Assembly (NCBI GenBank): GCA_963920635.1
Contig: OY987305.1
Coordinates: forward strand, 24,204,876 to 24,268,875
DNA length: 64,000 nucleotides
Direction of reading: 5' to 3'
Origin: Pseudeuparius sepicola
Lineage: Eukaryota > Arthropoda > Insecta > Coleoptera > Anthribidae
Position numbers and translations under genes: made by a program. Numbering within the stretch: the stretch's first letter is position 1; each line of letters begins with the position of its first letter. The notes below the pieces were generated by a model that did not search any database, was not told the DNA's origin, and was given only the letters and a program-made list of their open reading frames with translations. Below are positions 1-11,190 of the stretch, one piece after another.

Positions 1-905
1 CGATTTTGATTTTGCTGGGGATATTTGAAAACTTTGGAATTTGTAAAATATCTTTGTTGATTAACAGGACGGGGTTGAATGGGTAATGGTCGAGAAGGGA
101 AGGTTTGTGGCGCCCTAAATTGATTGTCTTGCGTATGAGCGTTAAAGTTAGGTCTCATTTGTGTTTGTATATTTGGTCTAGGAACTTGGGGTTGGTTTCT
201 ATGGGAAAAATTTTGGAAATAGTGGATATTATCTTCTTCTGTAACAAAATGCAATGCTTCAACTAAAGTGGTAGGTTTCATACAACGAATAGTGGTACCT
301 AAAGGTTCTTTAAGTCCAGCAAGGAAAGTTTTTAATGCTAGGCTATTGTACAAATTTCGTTTTAGTGCTTTTGCGTCTGCTGTTTGCTCGTGAATATCTA
401 CATAACTACATAAAAGGTTCAAAATATGTAAAACTTTGTCATAAAAATTTTGAGGTTTTTCATTAGGTAATTGTCTTAGCATAACTAAATCTCGGTTTAA
501 GCAGGTTTCATCTCTTTGATCGGCAAAATTTCGATATAAAGCTTCTTTTAGTTCTGTCCATGTAGATATATTTTGAATATTTATTACTAATTTTGCATTT
601 CCAGACAATTTGGAAACGAGACAGTTCAACAAATAAACATTTTGGAAATAATTTGTATTTTTTAAATCATAAAAAGTATTGATTATCGATTCGCAAGTAA
701 CTAAAAATCTATTCAATTCGTTCGGATCACCGTCAAATCTCGGTACACAAGTTAAATATTCAGATTTAAATTCTGCCATATTTTCGGTTTGATTAATACT
801 TTCACTTAAGGATAAGTAAGGGTGTGATTCTAAGGATTGAGAGTCAGATGAAGGTATATTTAAAATCAATCTTTCGAATTCACTTGTTAAATCGTCAATT
901 GACAT
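1..905 (-). CDS. gag of a 17.6/297-like Ty3/gypsy element, C-terminus cut off by the window edge
   Basis: An uninterrupted minus-strand frame starts at an ATG at 903-905 (MSIDDLTSEFERL) and runs off the left edge, about 300 codons. The order is an acidic N-terminus, a helical retrotransposon-gag core with FAGL-like segments (FLAGLKEPLG, then a 'CMKPTTLVEALHFVTEEDN' segment), then a Q/N/P-rich tail typical of 17.6/297/mdg-type insect gag. It would form the virus-like particle in the cytoplasm. The primer-binding site lies about 315 bp upstream (1221-1238), so this is the first ORF of an element whose pol lies beyond position 1. I see no stop or frameshift in this part. The Q-rich tail and AALHFV-type motif also resemble the gag remnant at 18370-19150. 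Assignment to gag is firm; the exact lineage is inferred from the PBS. Confidence 0.85.
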   Translation of the reverse strand, partial: MSIDDLTSEFERLILNIPSSDSQSLESHPYLSLSESINQTENMAEFKSEYLTCVPRFDGDPNELNRFLVTCESIINTFYDLKNTNYFQNVYLLNCLVSKLSGNAKLVINIQNISTWTELKEALYRNFADQRDETCLNRDLVMLRQLPNEKPQNFYDKVLHILNLLCSYVDIHEQTADAKALKRNLYNSLALKTFLAGLKEPLGTTIRCMKPTTLVEALHFVTEEDNIHYFQNFSHRNQPQVPRPNIQTQMRPNFNAHTQDNQFRAPQTFPSRPLPIQPRPVNQQRYFTNSKVFKYPQQNQN

Positions 906-1220
906 GAATTGCACTTACATTAGTAGAACGGCCCAATGCATTCTTCACTCCTTAAACAACTATAGGGTGGCGAACCAGATCAGCGATGCTTGTCTTCTCC
1001 GGTGACGTGCCCCCGCGAATTTGGACGATGCTGTTCCAAACTCCGATGCCAGCTGATGCCAAGCCTCCAATTCAGGTCTGCGATAGACGGGAACCCCGAT
1101 TTTTGTGAGTCCACACCGAATTAAAGTTCGACACAACGTAACAACTGTTCGATATCCGGTTAATCGTAGATACGAAAATTACTTCGAACGCGTCGCGATG
1201 CGCAAGAGGGTAACCCGGAC

Positions 1221-1238
1221 GTCCTACCGACTGCGCCA
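1221..1238 (-). promoter_or_regulatory. Primer-binding site (tRNA-Ser type)
   Basis: The minus strand reads TGGCGCAGTCGGTAGGAC, the serine-tRNA primer-binding site used by insect 17.6/297-type Ty3/gypsy elements. It marks the start of minus-strand cDNA synthesis and fixes the inner end of the 5' LTR at about 1239. Confidence 0.85.
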
Positions 1239-1620
1239 AAAATCGTTCAGAACGCAAAGAACCGTTTTTTAAAATTTTTTATTAGTACAAAAATATGTTT
1301 TACATCACGAGAGCAGTATCTGACTGGCACAAAAATGAATACAAAGAGAATTTATAAACTCGGAGTAGCTTGCCGGGGTGCTGAGCCATTCAGCGTTTTT
1401 CTTGCAAGCTTCTTAGAAAGTGGTGAGGTAATTCGTGCCTAATAAACACATCTGGGGTGAGTTCAGACGCGTCGTACGAGTTCGGACAGGCGCGCGGAGC
1501 GGGAGAAGTCACGTGATCATACGCGCGCGTATTATTGGTTACGCGTTTTTAATTTAGTATAACCTTATGCAATCCCACAAGCTGCCTCAGTTTGACTCGC
1601 ACCACGGTAGGGCCAGGTTT
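1239..1620 (-). mobile_element. 5' LTR region of the same element (outer boundary not resolved)
   Basis: Sequence immediately upstream (minus-strand sense) of the PBS must be the 5' LTR. It contains a CpG-rich, GC-rich block (1460-1540) unlike the AT-rich surroundings. The partner LTR is outside the window, so the outer end is an estimate. Confidence 0.45.
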
Positions 1621-1917
1621 AAAGTAAAAAAATAATTTTTAATATGCTATAATTTTGATGTTTCAATGGTAGGCAAAACAATTGCCCGGCGAAGGGGTAG
1701 TTATAGGGTGATAGATCAATGTTATGTATTTTCTATTAGCCTTAGGCCTTGGCTGCTGATTGACACCAAAATTTGTTTTATTTTGATAATTTTTTAGGTT
1801 ATTTTAGGTAAAACAACGAAAGCAAGAGGTATCTTCGGACAAAATGCCACCAACTTACCAGCATTAGGTCTTAAACAAAGGAACAATTGCTAACAAGAAA
1901 ATTTAGGAAGGGCCGTT
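1621..1917. other. No recognisable feature
   Basis: AT-rich sequence with no ORF, no splice-bounded exon and no repeat that I could pair within the window. It may include the outer part of the LTR. Confidence 0.5.
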
Positions 1918-2568
1918 CCCAAGAAGCAAATCGTGCTCGAACATGGACACAATTTTTTTAGTGCCTAAAACTGTCGTCGACACTTATCATAATAATTTGT
2001 GTTTAAACAGAAACAGTGGTCTGATTTATACATTATTTTGTTTGTGTTGACACATTACCAACTCAATGAGTAAAAAAAAGTACGTTTCCAAATAACAACA
2101 TTTTAGAAAAACGTGTTTAAAATGTGTCGCTGTTGTGTTCATTTAGAATGGCAAACACAATTTAGACACAATTGAATCGACACCTAGTCGACTCAACATT
2201 TCCATATTTTCCCTTAAATATATGTTGACGTTTTCTTCCCAAAAAGAGTTGGGTGATCAAAAAAATGTCCGTACGGCTACAAACTAGTCACAAAAGAGTC
2301 AACACTTAATGGACTCAGGATTTCCATATTTTTCCTTAGTACCTAACAGGTTTATGGCTTTGTTTCCAAAATAAGTTGAGTAGGCACAGTTATTCCTATA
2401 TGGTCATATTTTAAATACATAATTTCCATATTGTTTCTAAAATGTGTGGAATGGACGCATTATTTTCCAAATAGGTCAAATTTTGTCACATAAATTCCAT
2501 GATATGCCTTAAATGTGTTTAAAATAAACAGTTATACGTGTCACAATCCTGCCGTGGAGTGCGAGGTT

Positions 2569-3222
2569 ATTATCGTATGTAATATCACAAGTGCCGGAAG
2601 TTTTATCGATAATAAAGCGCTATTTTGCTTAGAAAGATCACGAGTATAAATTGGTCTTTTATCTCTAAAAATAAAAGCCCACATTGTACGAGTGGTTTTG
2701 CTAATGGGCAAAATAGGGCTTGAGAATAAAATTATCTAGAGTGGTATTTGTCGACATTATTTCTCGAATACGATTTAATAATTTCTGTATTAATTTTTTC
2801 TATGTTTACATTTCCAAAACGATTAATTTTGAACGAGTTTATTGACAGCTTCGAGTGTAGCGTTTGAGTAAACAAACATGACGCTTAGATATCCAAGGCA
2901 AATGCGATTATACCTACACCCTGTCAGCGTTGGTTTATTTTCTGAATGTGTCATAAATTTAAACGGAGACGGGGGTCCAATAACAAAAATTTAGCAATGT
3001 AAAAGTTATATAAATTCATTTATACAATGCTTAATAGTACTGCAACATAATAATTTATAAGCTGCATAATTTAGAACAGTGTGAAACACACAAACTTTAA
3101 GAAGTAGGTACGTGTTTGTATCCAACAGATTCGCGGTTGCTAAGCAACGAAGTGATAATTTGCACAAGTGCAATTACCTCGATAATTTGCACAACTGCAA
3201 TTATCGCTAGCAGAGGCATATT
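2569..3222 (+). repeat. Dispersed repeat, copy 1 (partner inverted at 17156-17773)
   Basis: About 650 bp matches the reverse complement of 17156-17773, from ATTATCGTATGTAATATCAC at one end to GCTAGCAGAGGCATAT at the other. Matching is clear at both ends and around 'gtacgagtggttttgctaat', with indels between. Near 3160-3210 there is a short palindrome built from TGCACAAGTGCA. It is non-coding and probably a non-autonomous transposon of unknown superfamily. Confidence 0.75.
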
Positions 3223-4406
3223 ATTATATGCATATGTTTAATACAAAGAAAAATGAATCAATTGTTTTAACTATTTTAAAAGACATTTTATATCAATACT
3301 TGGTACACACTACACACGCAAGTTCACGACCACACCTAAACTAAAAAATAATAACATAAATTGAGGTTAGGAAAAAGTTTGTTCAACTTGAGTCCAAATA
3401 GAAACATTTCGGTACACAAAGGCACATTTTAGGCAAATATGTGTCTAAATTATAAAGCAATTTTCAAGTGGGATATTTTGGTCCCTATTTGGTTCCAAAA
3501 TACAACTGTGTGACTACGAGTATATGAGCTTATTTTAGCTAAATATATTACTGTTTTCGAAAACATTTTTGCCTAAATTGTGCCTATTAGGGAACCTTCA
3601 TTTTTATGTGTCTTTATAGTTTTTTTTGGCAAAATTACAGTGACATTGTAGAAACATGTTTCAATTTACATAAATGCGCCATATTTTGTTGTTAAAACAA
3701 AACAGCCACCGGACAAAAAATGGCGGACAAATTATTTATTCTTAAACCGCCCTATTATAATCTTATTTAAAGCTTAAAACCTGATTGATGGAATGTACTA
3801 ACTAATAATACACACGTTTGCAAATAAATGTAGAAAAAACACGTTTGCAAATAAATTTAGAAAAAATAATTAACATATATTTTGTAAAATAATAATTATT
3901 GTAATTGTAATAAACAAATCTAAATATTCAATATGATTAAGGCCCGTTTATTTTGTGCAAGTATTTTGTCTAATATCAGAAAAATTAAATCCGCAATTAA
4001 AATTTAAATTCCACGTCCACAAAATATACAATATATTGTAAGCTCGATAATATTTCAAGAAATGAAGATGGACATATTTACATCGACATTAGATACAAAT
4101 GTGGAAGTCTTTATAATATCGTGCCTACTGTGTATCCAAAATATTACCAGAGGAAAATAATTTGTGTCTATTGTGTTTAATTCTGGTACGCAATATGCAC
4201 TCATATATTATATCATATATATTACAATATATGTTGGAAACAAAATAGAAACAGATTGGGCGCAATAAAGTTTAATTTCAGAAACATCTTAGAAACAAAT
4301 TACGCATCTTAGCCAAAAACAAAACACACTTCGGACTCCGTTTTTGGCAAATTTCGGACTTTATTTAATATACACCCTTTTCACCGTTTTAGTCTCATTT
4401 TCGGTA

Positions 4407-5213
4407 TACAGGATGATTTTTTTAGGTCTACCACCGCGATTTTCTCGCTCATTTTGCGGCCTACAAAAAAAAACGTAAGAAACAAAAATCTGGCAATTTT
4501 GGACAGCTAAGTGGTGCTTCAAAAGAAATCGGCATCCATGGCCAACTTGTCGCGCATTATTAAAAAAACCTCAAATTGAGCAATACTATTAATGGCCGTG
4601 GAATGTTTATTTTAAGAGACAGAGGAAAACTTTTATATTGAAAATTGATGACACTGAGAAGCTTTATCCACCCAGGTGCTCAGATAGTTTCATCAAATTA
4701 CACAGGGTCTTCGGCTCTCTTGAGACCATGAAAATTTTTGTCGATTTTAGGTTTTCTTAGTACACCGCGAAAAGTTGGGTATGGAAGCCCATTCCTTTTT
4801 TAATGTCGCCTCGCTGACCAAAATTGCCATATTTTGTTTTATTACATACTTTCTGTACGGCCCAAAATAAGCGAGAAAATCGCTTAATAAGAAATAAACA
4901 AAAAAAAAATGCATAGCCTCAAGAGAGCCGAAGACCCTGTGTAATTTTCTGAAACTATCTGAGTACCCTTTTGCATAAAGCTTTTTAGTGCCATCAATTT
5001 TCAATATAAAAGTTTTTCTCTGCCTCTCATTAATAGTGTTGCTCAATTTGAGGTTTTTTTAAGATTGCGCGTCAAGTTTGCTATGGATGCTGATTTCTTT
5101 TGCAGCACCACTTAGCTGTTCAAAATTGCCACATTTTTGTTTCTTACGTTTTTTTGTAGGCCGGAAAATGAGCGAGAAAATCGCGGTGGTAGACCTAAAA
5201 AAATCATCCTGTA
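4407..5213. mobile_element. Foldback MITE (about 0.8 kb) with CAGGATGA ends
   Basis: The left arm from 4409 (CAGGATGATTTTTTTAGGTC) is repeated in inverted form up to 5211, with arms of about 330 bp and a short AT-rich centre near 4740-4870. TA flanks both ends, as for Tc1/mariner-type insertions. Open frames inside are products of the palindrome, not genes. Confidence 0.85.
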
Positions 5214-5326
5214 TAGTGGTTTTATTTAAAGTCGACACTGCGCCCTAAAAAAGTGTCGTGCCCAAAATTCTGAGTCGACGCACTGTCGACACATCGCCCA
5301 AAAAGAGTCATTAATTGCTACTTGGG

Positions 5327-6497
5327 TTAGAGATGTGAAGGACAAGAAAATGTCAATAAGAAAAAATAAAAAATATATCTATACTTTGTGGGACACATAG
5401 ATCAAGTGGGCGATGATAAAGAAGATAATATTTAAGAATAAAAAAACAGACGATTGTATATTTTATATTTCCAAAAGTCGTTCTTTAAAAAAGATATTTT
5501 ACAAAAACTGGAACTAAAAGAACTTAGCAGGGGAAGACATGTCTTCAAAAATCTTGCGATTCAGGGCAATATTGAATAGTTTTTGACAATATTTATTTTT
5601 TTAAGGACAAGTTTATGTTTTTATTTTTTTGTACATTATCTATATTTTAAGAACAATTTTGTATGCTTTTATTTTTTAAAACCACTATTTTTATTGAAAT
5701 TTAAAATAATAATAAAGGTTTCATTTTAATTTGCCACTTCTTTTTCATTTTATTGCTCCTCTTTTTTTTTTCAAAATTATTTTTTGCCCAGATGAAGGTA
5801 CCTATCTTCGCCAAAAAGGTTTTAGGGTTTATAACTTAAAAGGACTTTGTATATCATTATTCTCCAAATAATTAATACACAGACCTTATAACCTCTATAT
5901 TGGAAAGCTCTCCCGTTAAGCAATATGCAAATTTGTAAATGGGGTTATTGTAGTTTTGAGAATTAATTTAGTCACCAATCAATATTAATGGAAGGTCTAA
6001 ATAGGCCTTCAAATTTCTTGTTCGCCCTTAACAAGTTTTGCCGTTGACTCTTATTGTCACTAGAAGAGAGGATAGAATGTGTTTGCTGATGGATTTCAGA
6101 TATGTGGACTGCAAAGTAAATCGGTCAACAATTACAATGGGAATTTAGATACCTAAAATAAAATAAAAAGGTACCAACGGAGCAGGACCCGATACCGACT
6201 TCACAAATAATTGTACACAATTACAGAGAATTTTACACTATTACACATAATTTTAAACTATTACAAAAAGAGAGTAGAGAGACCAATCACAGGTTTTTAT
6301 ATAGTTATGAAAATTTAGAAATTCTTAAGAAGTTCAAATTGGGCCCAGCTAATTTACTAAATGCTATAATTTATGAGTCAGATAGCCTCGTCAGATAATG
6401 TCAAGAGAGGATTTGCTAAGTTATGACGAGACGTAATAGACAGGGTGTGAATTTAATTTAAATATATAATGTTTTAAATATTAAATTATTCAATATA
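5327..6497. other. No recognisable gene
   Basis: AT-rich sequence with poly-T/poly-A stretches (5580-5780) and no coding frame, exon or paired repeat that I can support. Confidence 0.5.
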
Positions 6498-7931
6498 CAG
6501 GGTGTCCCGAAATTAGCCTGCCATAATTTACCAGGGTATTCTACGACCTAAAAAAATTAAAAAAGTTCCTATAAACATGGCCTCAAAAATGCCCCCTAAT
6601 GGGGCTATAGCCCCCGAAAGGGGCAGTTTCACAAACGGTTTTTTCTAACTATTTCCAGAACGAACAAAGATAAAATTATGAAATTTGGTATGTGATGTAC
6701 CTGTGAGATTTGACATTTGCCGAGATAGCGATAGTTAGAAATTTTTAATCATAGGCGTCCTAAATGGGGGGGTTAAAGGGTTAAAAATGCCCTAAATTTT
6801 TTGTGTATGCTTTTTCCCTAAATTTATTGCGAAATTATAAAATTTCAGAGTATTCTACGAAAAAATGATGCTCTTGTTGTACTTTGATAGCGTGCACCGT
6901 TTTCGATTAAAATCGTATTGAAATTTTTTTGCAGAGGGCCATAAAAATGCCTATTAGAAATTAGCCTGCGATATTTTACCAGCGTGTTCTGCGACCCAAA
7001 AAAATGAAAAAGTTCCTATAAACATGGCCTAAAAAATGCCCCCTAAGAGGGCTATAGCTCCCGAAATGGACACTTTGGCAAACGGTTTTTCCTAAATATT
7101 TCCAGAACGAGCAAAGATAAAATTTTGAAATTTGGTATGTGACATACCTGGGAGAACAAATCGTGAAAAAACCGCACAAAAATTTTTTTGGATATTTTTA
7201 ACCCCTTGACCCCCCTTATTTGGGACGCCTATGATGAAGAATTCAAACTATCTCTACCTCGGTAAACGTCAAATCTCACAGGTATATCACACACCAAATT
7301 TCATAATTTGATCGTTGTTCGTTCTGGAAATATTTAGAAAAAACCGTTTGCTAAAGTGTCTATTTCGGGGGCTATAGCCCCCTTAGGGGACTTTTTTGAG
7401 GCCATGTTTATAGGAACTTTTTTAATTTTTTTGTACCAAAAAAGGTGGTGGTAAATTATGGCAGGCTAATTTCTAATAGGCATTTTCATGGCACTCTGCA
7501 AAAAGTTTTCAAAACGAGTTTACTCGAAAACCATGCATGCTAGCGAAGTTCAACAAGAGCACCTTTTCTTCGTAGAATACCTTCAACTTTCATAATTTTG
7601 CAAGAAATCTGGAAAAAAGTATACAAAAAAAATTTGGGGTAATTTTAACTCCTGAACCCCCCCATTTGGGACGCCTATGATTAAGAATGTTTAACTCTCG
7701 CTACCTCGGTAAATGTCGAATCTCACAGGTACATCACATACCAAATTTCAGAATTTTATCTTTGTTCGTTCCGCAAATATTTATAGAAACCCGTTTGTGA
7801 AACTGCCCCTTTCGGGGGCTATAGCCCCATTAGGGGGCATTTTTAAGGCCATGTTTATAGGAACTTTTTTCGTTTTTTTAGGTCGTAGAACACGCTGGTA
7901 AATTATGGCAGGCTAATTTCGGGACACCCTG
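6498..7931. mobile_element. Foldback element (1.43 kb) with CAGGGTGTCCCGAAATT ends
   Basis: The terminal CAGGGTGTCCCGAAATTAG (6498) is inverted exactly at 7931, flanked by TA at 6496-6497 and 7932-7933. Inside, the motif 'gggggctatagcccc' and its neighbourhood recur four times in alternating orientation (about 6600, 7050, 7370, 7820), so the element consists of repeated inverted modules. Small frames inside read through the repeats and are not genes. The superfamily is inferred to be Tc1/mariner from the TA target and CAGGG terminus. Confidence 0.9.
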
Positions 7932-7933
7932 TA

Positions 7934-8539
7934 TAATGTTTTAAATAAGTATAATGTTTTAAATAAAGATTTTAATTTTACAGTTATCGTTGACGTAAAT
8001 ATATGTACTAGATAATTATTCCGAGTTCAAAGTGTCTTGTGGTTCGTGGTTCCATTGTAACCTTTTTAATCTGTTAGGGCTTGCGTTTGCCTGATGATGT
8101 GAACATATATATGGTTCACGAAGCGGGCAACACATTATTAAAACCAATAAGGTTTTTTTGGGAAGTAGGTAATAAGGCTTGTCCAAGTTTTTCATATAGT
8201 TGTGGAGCTTTTAAATCTAATAAAAAAATCTCTAGAATTGAAAAGGAGATAAATGACTTTGACAATAATTTATGATGAAACAAAAACTGTTATTCACTGA
8301 ATAAATGTTTTTAGACTAATTAGAATACAAAATTTTTAAAATGATATTAACCATCAATACTATCACGCATTGAGAAAACGTAAAAATTATAAAAGGTTTT
8401 GTGTTGAAAAGCGACGGTACGCTTGATAAACAATTGAAGATGAAGCACCGAATCATAAAAAGTCGTAAACGTCAATAATAACTGTGGTCGGTATATAAAA
8501 TATGGTGCAATGTTGGTACTGAGTAGCAGCGTAGTACTT
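7934..8539. other. Intergenic stretch with one ribozyme-like segment
   Basis: No gene. The segment 8081-8130 is annotated separately. A 64-codon frame at 8081-8275 overlaps that segment and has no recognisable domain. Confidence 0.4.
8081..8130 (+). ncRNA. Degenerate hammerhead-like motif of Penelope type
   Basis: CTGATGA at 8091-8097 is followed by a perfect 6-bp hairpin (GTGAAC 8099-8104, GTTCAC 8114-8119) and then GAAG at 8120-8123. Outer bases TTGC (8081) and GCAA (8127) can pair. This is the core order of a hammerhead ribozyme (CUGAUGA, stem II, GAA), but A15.1 is replaced by G and stem III with a cleavage triplet is not clear. Such motifs occur in Penelope-like elements. Activity is doubtful. 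Confidence 0.3.
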
Positions 8540-8792
8540 CCCTGCAAAGGCAAAAGAGTCTAATTGCAAAAAGATAGTTTTGAGTAATTTGACGTTGAAC
8601 ATTTTTCAGCTGCATATACATTTTTGTTATGATATTGACGTTTTTATTAAAATGACTCTATAACGGTTAACATGACTAATATCACTTTGTCATACTAGGT
8701 CTATATTTTGAATATTTAAGAAAAAATAGCTGTTAAACTCTTCTGCCAAAGTATTTTAGAAAAGAAAAACAACAAACGAAAATGGAAGAATA

Positions 8793-8946
8793 GTCTAATG
8801 TATATACTAATAGTCTAAGAATAGTCTAATGTATATTAGAATAGTCTAATGTATATTAGACTATTCTGCCTGTGTATAACTTGAAGTTATTTGTAAAATG
8901 GTTCAAATAGTTCTGGGGTCTAATGTACATTAGACTATTTATTATA
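8793..8946. repeat. Short tandem/inverted TCTAATGTA repeats
   Basis: AGTCTAATGTATATTAGA and close variants are repeated four to five times, partly as perfect palindromes (for example GTCTAATGTACATTAGAC near 8930). They lie inside the 8540-10719 element. Confidence 0.75.
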
Positions 8947-9910
8947 GTATTTTATAGAAGAAAAAATCTACTTTTTAATATTAGGAGAAATACAATAAGG
9001 ATAATTAGGATACTAAAACTACAGTTACTGCAAATTAGGTAGATGTTGCTGCTCCAGCTAGTTGTACAATTTCTGGTGGTGTACTCTTCATTTTCATCCA
9101 TCTCAATACAATTACATAAACACTTGACACTTTTAAGTATTTATTATATTGCTTCCATGGGGACTATTAAACCCCCGTCATTATTCTCCATATATGGCAT
9201 TATAATGCAAAAACCACAAGTATAATATTTATATTATACATTAGTAGTATATAAAACAGAGTTAATACACATTTCAAAGAATAGGTACCCAATCGTAGCT
9301 CTGTTTCCTAATAGGTATATAGAGTGAAATAATAAAAACTATATTATTTATTTGTCGGCTTACCACAGTATTATTCTTTGACACAATTCTACCTAATTCC
9401 GCAATTTTTCTTGCTCTGCCTCTTGCTCACAATATATGCGGTCAATTTTTGAAGATATTCTGTCAATTTTTGAAGATAAGTTTTCAATTTTGGAACTAAA
9501 GAAAGAGCGCGAATTTAAGATGATAGATTAGTAAATTGCTGTCTAATTCGTGTTATTCTCAGTGCCATTATAAAAGTTGGTAGCATTTACAAAAAAAAAA
9601 CAACTAAAATATAATAAATTTACCTTCACCTTTACGCTTCTATAGGCAGAATTGAATTAAATAATGCCTCATTAAATTACGCAAAAACAGTCTAATATTT
9701 ATTAGAATATAGGAGAGACAAAGAATATTTGTTGACTATCCAATGGCAAAAAAGTCTAATGCATCATTTTTGTGTCTATGCCAAGGCAAAGTAGTCTAAT
9801 AGACATTAGATCACCATGCGTGGAGTTACTCTTGCAATGGCAAAAGAGTCTAATATCCAATAAACTATTTTGTCTTAGTATACATAGTATTTTAAAGTAG
9901 TCTAATGTAC

Positions 9911-10472
9911 ACGCGCGGCCCTTGAAATCATTCCAATACGTGCGGACGCAAAGGCGTTCAACTGACAACCTTGCAATTACCCCTCCCCTATCTCGCGGTG
10001 TGAAAGCCAGCGATAACCTTAAAAGCGTAAGTGACGGCAAATCTAACATCTTATTACGCGACATTACCTTACGTGACATTGCCAGTTACAGTGCAAAAAA
10101 CAGTAAATTCGGCGCTGTTAGGTTGGCCTTAGATTGCCTGAATAATAGTGGAAAATCTTATAACCCTGCCCACGGACATTGGTGGCTTTTTTCGCAAGTC
10201 ATTCGACAACCTCGAATAGAGCCGTTCTAAAAATCGAAGAAGGTGGTAAATCTCTTAATTGGGTGTCGTACTTTTCTCCGGTACCAAAAAAAACCTCGAA
10301 AATCCGATATCTAAGAGAAATTCCCGATTCACGATTAACCACTTTCGAGAAAAGGGACGGCTGTAGAATCAACGAAACCGACGGAAAATCCTCTGGAAAT
10401 TATTGGAAATTGCTTGTTTTTTCTCATTTCTTATTTCTCATGCCTAGTGGAACGATTTATGAGGCCGCGCGT
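9911..10472. mobile_element. Nested 562-bp MITE with GTAC target duplication
   Basis: The inverted ends are ACGCGCGGCC (9911-9920) and GGCCGCGCGT (10463-10472), with imperfect pairing continuing to about 28 bp. Each end is flanked by GTAC (9907-9910, 10473-10476). Removing the insert restores GTCTAATGTACGTAAGAC, close to the palindromic host repeat motif near 8930. The insert is richer in G+C and CpG than the host element. Overlapping open frames on both strands (about 100 codons each) have no recognisable domain and are not called as genes. It shares GCGGCC at positions 5-10 and the GTAC target with the 58180-58402 element. Confidence 0.8.
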
Positions 10473-10859
10473 GTACGTAAGACTATTTTGCCTTTGTATT
10501 TATTCCAAAAATATGTCGGTTAGATTCTTTTGCCTTTGCATTATCAAGTAAAATTAACATTAGACTGTTTTTTTTTTGTAACATTTATTTATCTTTAAAA
10601 CTATTTACCCTATAGATACCGATAATGGACCACAAGAAAGATAATTTTTTTCTTATACCCCTAATGTTAAAATTTAAAAATCGCCAATTTTGCGATTAGA
10701 CTCTTTTGCCTTTGCAGGGAAGAGTAAACGGCAAACAATTCCCTATAGTATGCGGGCCACTCTGTCTTGCGTGATGTAAGCTTCTGGGAGAATGTAGTAA
10801 AATGAGAATATTTCTTGGTCAGATGTTACATATTTATGCTAAGATCACTTCAAATCATC

Positions 10860-10990
10860 TGTTCACAAAATATACCAAGGTTACAATTACCTAACTTAGT
10901 GTCCTACATTCTAAACTGCTGCGTTGCTATGTTGTATTCTAAATTAACAAATAAAATAACGATAGTGATATATCATAATAATAATTAGGC
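10860..10990 (+). repeat. Short dispersed repeat, copy 1 (copy 2 at 19409-19510)
   Basis: Shared blocks in the same order and orientation are CTGTTCACAAAATATACCA, TAGTGTC(C/T)TACATTCTA, AAATAAAATAACGATAGTGA and AATTAG(G/A)CACCAC. The second copy directly abuts the Ty3/gypsy relic at 19494. It could be a piece of an LTR. Confidence 0.6.
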
Positions 10991-11129
10991 ACCACACCTT
11001 TCCCTTTTTTGGGGAATATACCTACTTAATATCTGTCCATGTTTATCCAATACATATTTAAAATTATAGATACTTAGGTTGCAAATATAATAATGTCAAT
11101 TAAATATGTGGGAAAAAGGGTCAGAGAAA

Positions 11130-11190
11130 GACTTCGAAAAGTTTTTAATTTATTGCCAACGTTTCGATTTATTTAAAGTCGTCTTCAGGG
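11130..11190 (-). mobile_element. Penelope-like terminal-repeat fragment
   Basis: The plus strand has GCCAACGTTTCGATTTATTT followed shortly by GTCGTCTTCAGGGCTCT. Read on the minus strand this is CCCTGAAGACGAC...TCGAAACGTTGGC, a signature seen at the pseudo-LTRs of Penelope-like elements and related to a hammerhead core (CTGAnGA...GAAAC). It is too diverged to call a functional ribozyme. Confidence 0.4.

Larger units (their letters stand above)
1918..5326. mobile_element. Possible large TIR element with subterminal GTCGAC repeats
   Basis: The ends read CCCAAGAAGCAA (1918-1929) and TTGCTACTTGGG (5315-5326), a 12-bp inverted repeat with one mismatch. Both subterminal regions are rich in variants of GTCGACAC (1970s, 2170s, 5230s, 5270s) and in short reiterated blocks around 'aaacattttaggcac' (1930-2540, 3400-3700). 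No transposase is visible. A dispersed repeat (2569-3222) and a foldback (4407-5213) lie inside. I found no clear target-site duplication, so the boundary call is weak. Confidence 0.35.
8540..10719. mobile_element. TIR element (2.18 kb) with GTCTAAT subterminal repeats
   Basis: The ends match over about 33 bp with one mismatch: CCCTGCAAAGGCAAAAGAG at 8540 and its inverse ending at 10719. Copies of GGCAAAAGAGTCTAAT or its variants recur at about 9750, 9790, 9840, 10480 and 10510, and TCTAATGTA/TACATTAGA blocks at 8790-8945. This looks like an array of transposase-binding sites. No transposase is visible. The CCC terminus might suggest a piggyBac relative, but no TTAA duplication is present, so the superfamily is open. 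Confidence 0.8.

Noticed and set aside
4747..5046. 99-codon minus-strand frame in the foldback
   Set aside because: It lies in the arm and centre of a palindromic MITE. The mirror arm encodes a related frame and no domain is present.
8540..10719. piggyBac classification from the CCC terminus
   Set aside because: No TTAA flank on either side and no transposase. Superfamily left open.
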